Origin: Chara braunii
Lineage: Eukaryota > Streptophyta > Charophyceae > Charales > Characeae
Reading direction: 5' to 3'
DNA: 29,991 bases
Assembly (NCBI GenBank): GCA_003427395.1
Contig: BFEA01000007.1
Location: 985,395 to 1,015,385, forward strand
A program made the position numbers and the translations under genes. Under the pieces are notes generated by a model, which worked only from the letters and a program-made list of their open reading frames with translations, made no database searches and was not told where the DNA came from. Shown here in pieces: positions 28,425-29,991 of the stretch. Position 1 is the stretch's first letter. Each line of letters begins with the position of its first letter.

Positions 28425-29778
28425 TTTTTTTTCTCGTTCCTTCCGAGGAGAGTTTTTGCCCACCCCTGGGATGGCGCAAGCATGACTCCACAATGTGCCT
28501 CATTGCTTCCCTGGAGCATGGAATCCATTTTTGTGTGCGCTCTTTTCCTTCTGTACATGAGTCTCACTTTGATCAAAGTTCTTATCTGGTTTTCTTGTAA
28601 ATCCTGTTTACTATTTGTCACTCCAGAAACACTTATTTTATGTACCTTTTCTCCTCCTGGAGTGGCTGGGGAGTTTTGGAGGGCTAGCCTATTTTTGGGA
28701 GGTGGTTTTTGGGAGGGGTTCAGGGTTCGGCAGGGCGCCAGGTTCTGTATTGTAGTTACCACATCCGATGTCAGTCGACCATGCCCTCCTCATGCGGCAA
28801 TTTGTTCTTCTTTGTCTCTTCAGGACTGTCCTTCCCTGTTCCACCTTCTTCTCAATTATGCCTTTGTCTGCACCTCACTCTCCCACATTTTTTCCTTCGT
28901 TGGGAGCAGGCTGCTTCTAATTCCCTTCTTCTCCCCAGCACCCTTCCTGCTCTCCTCCCTCTCCCAATGCTTCCCTCCCTTCCCCTTGGGTTCCGCTCTT
29001 CCTTTGTCCTTTTATAGCTCCCTTCGCCCCTCTGAAACTGGATGGTTGATGCCTCTCCCTGAGTTCCCTTACATCGCTCCTCCACTATCCTGAATTCCTT
29101 CCTCATGCGGTCCTTCCCACTATCCGTGGTGACAGAGGTCCGCCCAACTCCGCCTGGTACCTCTCTTGATGGCTCACCATCCTCCGGGGTGGCAGAGTCA
29201 TGGAGCCCCTTCTCTTTTCTGGTGGCTATGGCAGTCCGTGTCAACGTTATTCTGTGATCCCGTTCCCCCCGGCCTTCAGGATGGCTTCTTTGTGATCCCG
29301 GATCGGCAGCCAATTTCCTTCGTTGTTGTTGACCCGTGTCGCGGTCCCGACTTGAATCAGATGACAAATGCTACTTCTCACACTCCTTTCGCAACAACTC
29401 CTATGTAATCCCTTGTCCTGCCATCCTTTTTGTTCCTTTCTCTCTGTTGCCGTTGTTCCATCTCACACATCTCTCCAGTGTGCGGGTCGTGCTGGCATGT
29501 AGGGTTTATCGGGTAATCCGTGCCTGGTTCACTATGCCTGGAAAGCCCGCCAGATGGCACTGTGCAGACGTTAGTGGCTATGGCAGGCATTTGCCCTTGC
29601 GTTCTGTGAGCTCGTCCCGGCAACAAAGGTGCAAGCTCATCTCCTAGATCTAAGATAGTCGAGGAGTTGGACTGTGCTCAGTACTTGTTGAAGATAGAGG
29701 TGGGCGTTCGGCGTACTCAAGGTGGACCCAGCTACGATAGGAGCTGGGTTGGAGGGACGAGATGTCGGATACTTTCTA
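28425..29778. other. no gene confirmed
   Basis: A 203-codon plus-strand frame (28,482-29,093) is Ser/Leu/Pro/Phe-rich with hydrophobic stretches, but it comes from C/T-rich DNA, has no recognisable domain and starts inside the LINE-remnant zone. A 171-codon minus frame overlaps it. I call neither a gene. Confidence 0.4.
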
Positions 29779-29838
29779 TTTTTTTTTTGAAAACAACCAG
29801 ATCGAGAAGGAGGGGTGCTGATAGGAGCAGACACCTCT
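29779..29838 (-). repeat. partial retroelement tail, copy 12
   Basis: A T-run (29779-29788), then GAAAACAACCAGATCGAG, then the variable hairpin AGGGGTG (29811-29817) with CACCTCT (29832-29838) around CTGATAGGAGCAGA. The ACCAATAGAT core and first hairpin are missing, so only the A-tail side of the module is present, minus orientation. Confidence 0.7.
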
Positions 29839-29866
29839 ACAGTCTTCCTCCGAACAAAACGCACGT

Positions 29867-29991
29867 TCGTTAATTACGAATAGAACGCACGGGGTGCGTT
29901 CTATTCAAATATAACGCACGTGCATTATGCTACGGATACAGGGTACCAACTTTCGGAAGATGGGGCCCCAAAAAAAATAGTACCCTGAATC
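29867..29991. repeat. clustered inverted repeats at window end
   Basis: AACGCACG occurs three times (about 29,867, 29,884 and 29,913). A perfect 13-bp-arm hairpin GAATAGAACGCAC/GTGCGTTCTATTC with loop GGG lies at 29,878-29,906. Arms GATACAGGGTAC (29,935-29,946) and GTACCCTGAATC (29,980-29,991; 11 of 12 pair) enclose GGGGCCCC. It may be one end of a further element cut by the window edge. Confidence 0.6.

Noticed and set aside
28482-29093. 203-codon plus-strand frame with hydrophobic stretches
   Set aside because: C/T-rich DNA produces Phe/Ser/Leu/Pro; no domain, and overlapping open frames on the other strand.

Overview
This window looks like a gene-poor, repeat-rich stretch of a eukaryotic nuclear genome. 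Its retroelements end in long A-tails, it holds MITEs, microsatellites and homopolymers, it has assembly gaps (a 30-base N run and single Ns), and no host gene can be recognised on either strand. The LINE encodes an APE endonuclease, an L1/Tx1-type reverse transcriptase and a C-terminal zf-RVT-like Cys/His module, and a Tourist-like MITE is present. Both are common in plants and their algal relatives, so a green-lineage host is my best guess, but the sequence does not name the organism.

Layout. 1-2.3 kb: non-coding and low-complexity DNA with the first copies of a structured retroelement tail. 2.4-4.2 kb: a non-coding composite repeat (minus strand). 4.2-6.8 kb: anonymous sequence with a duplicated GA-microsatellite junction. 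6.83-7.29 kb: a Tourist/PIF-Harbinger-like MITE with a perfect central hairpin. 8.26-9.0 kb: a tail copy and two inverted GC-rich hairpins. 9.6-11.0 kb: tandem repeats. 10.2-12.5 kb (plus) and 12.53-14.1 kb (minus): two composite repeats facing each other tail to tail across the N gap. 14.17-15.86 kb: two 296-bp sister MITEs bracketing two more opposed tails. 15.13-16.82 kb: a 5'-truncated LINE (minus) whose 3' UTR was split by the second MITE. 17-19.4 kb: tail remnants and simple repeats. 20.0-26.8 kb: a nearly full-length, mutated LINE (minus). 26.8-30 kb: AT-rich DNA, a GATGAT minisatellite, a small reverse transcriptase remnant and a structured end.

The unifying element is a roughly 150-nt 3' tail module found about thirteen times. 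Read toward the A-tail it contains a hairpin (stem GCTGGA/TCCAGC), a second element (CTCC...ACCAATAGATGGAG), then a third hairpin whose loop is conserved (about CTGCTCTTATCAGC) while its arms differ completely between copies yet stay complementary, and then poly(A). Both LINEs end in this module, and so do short elements with unrelated bodies. This fits a LINE whose reverse transcriptase recognises a structured RNA tail, with non-autonomous partners carrying the same tail. The arm-swapped hairpin, supported by co-varying changes in the first hairpin, is the most unusual signal in the window.
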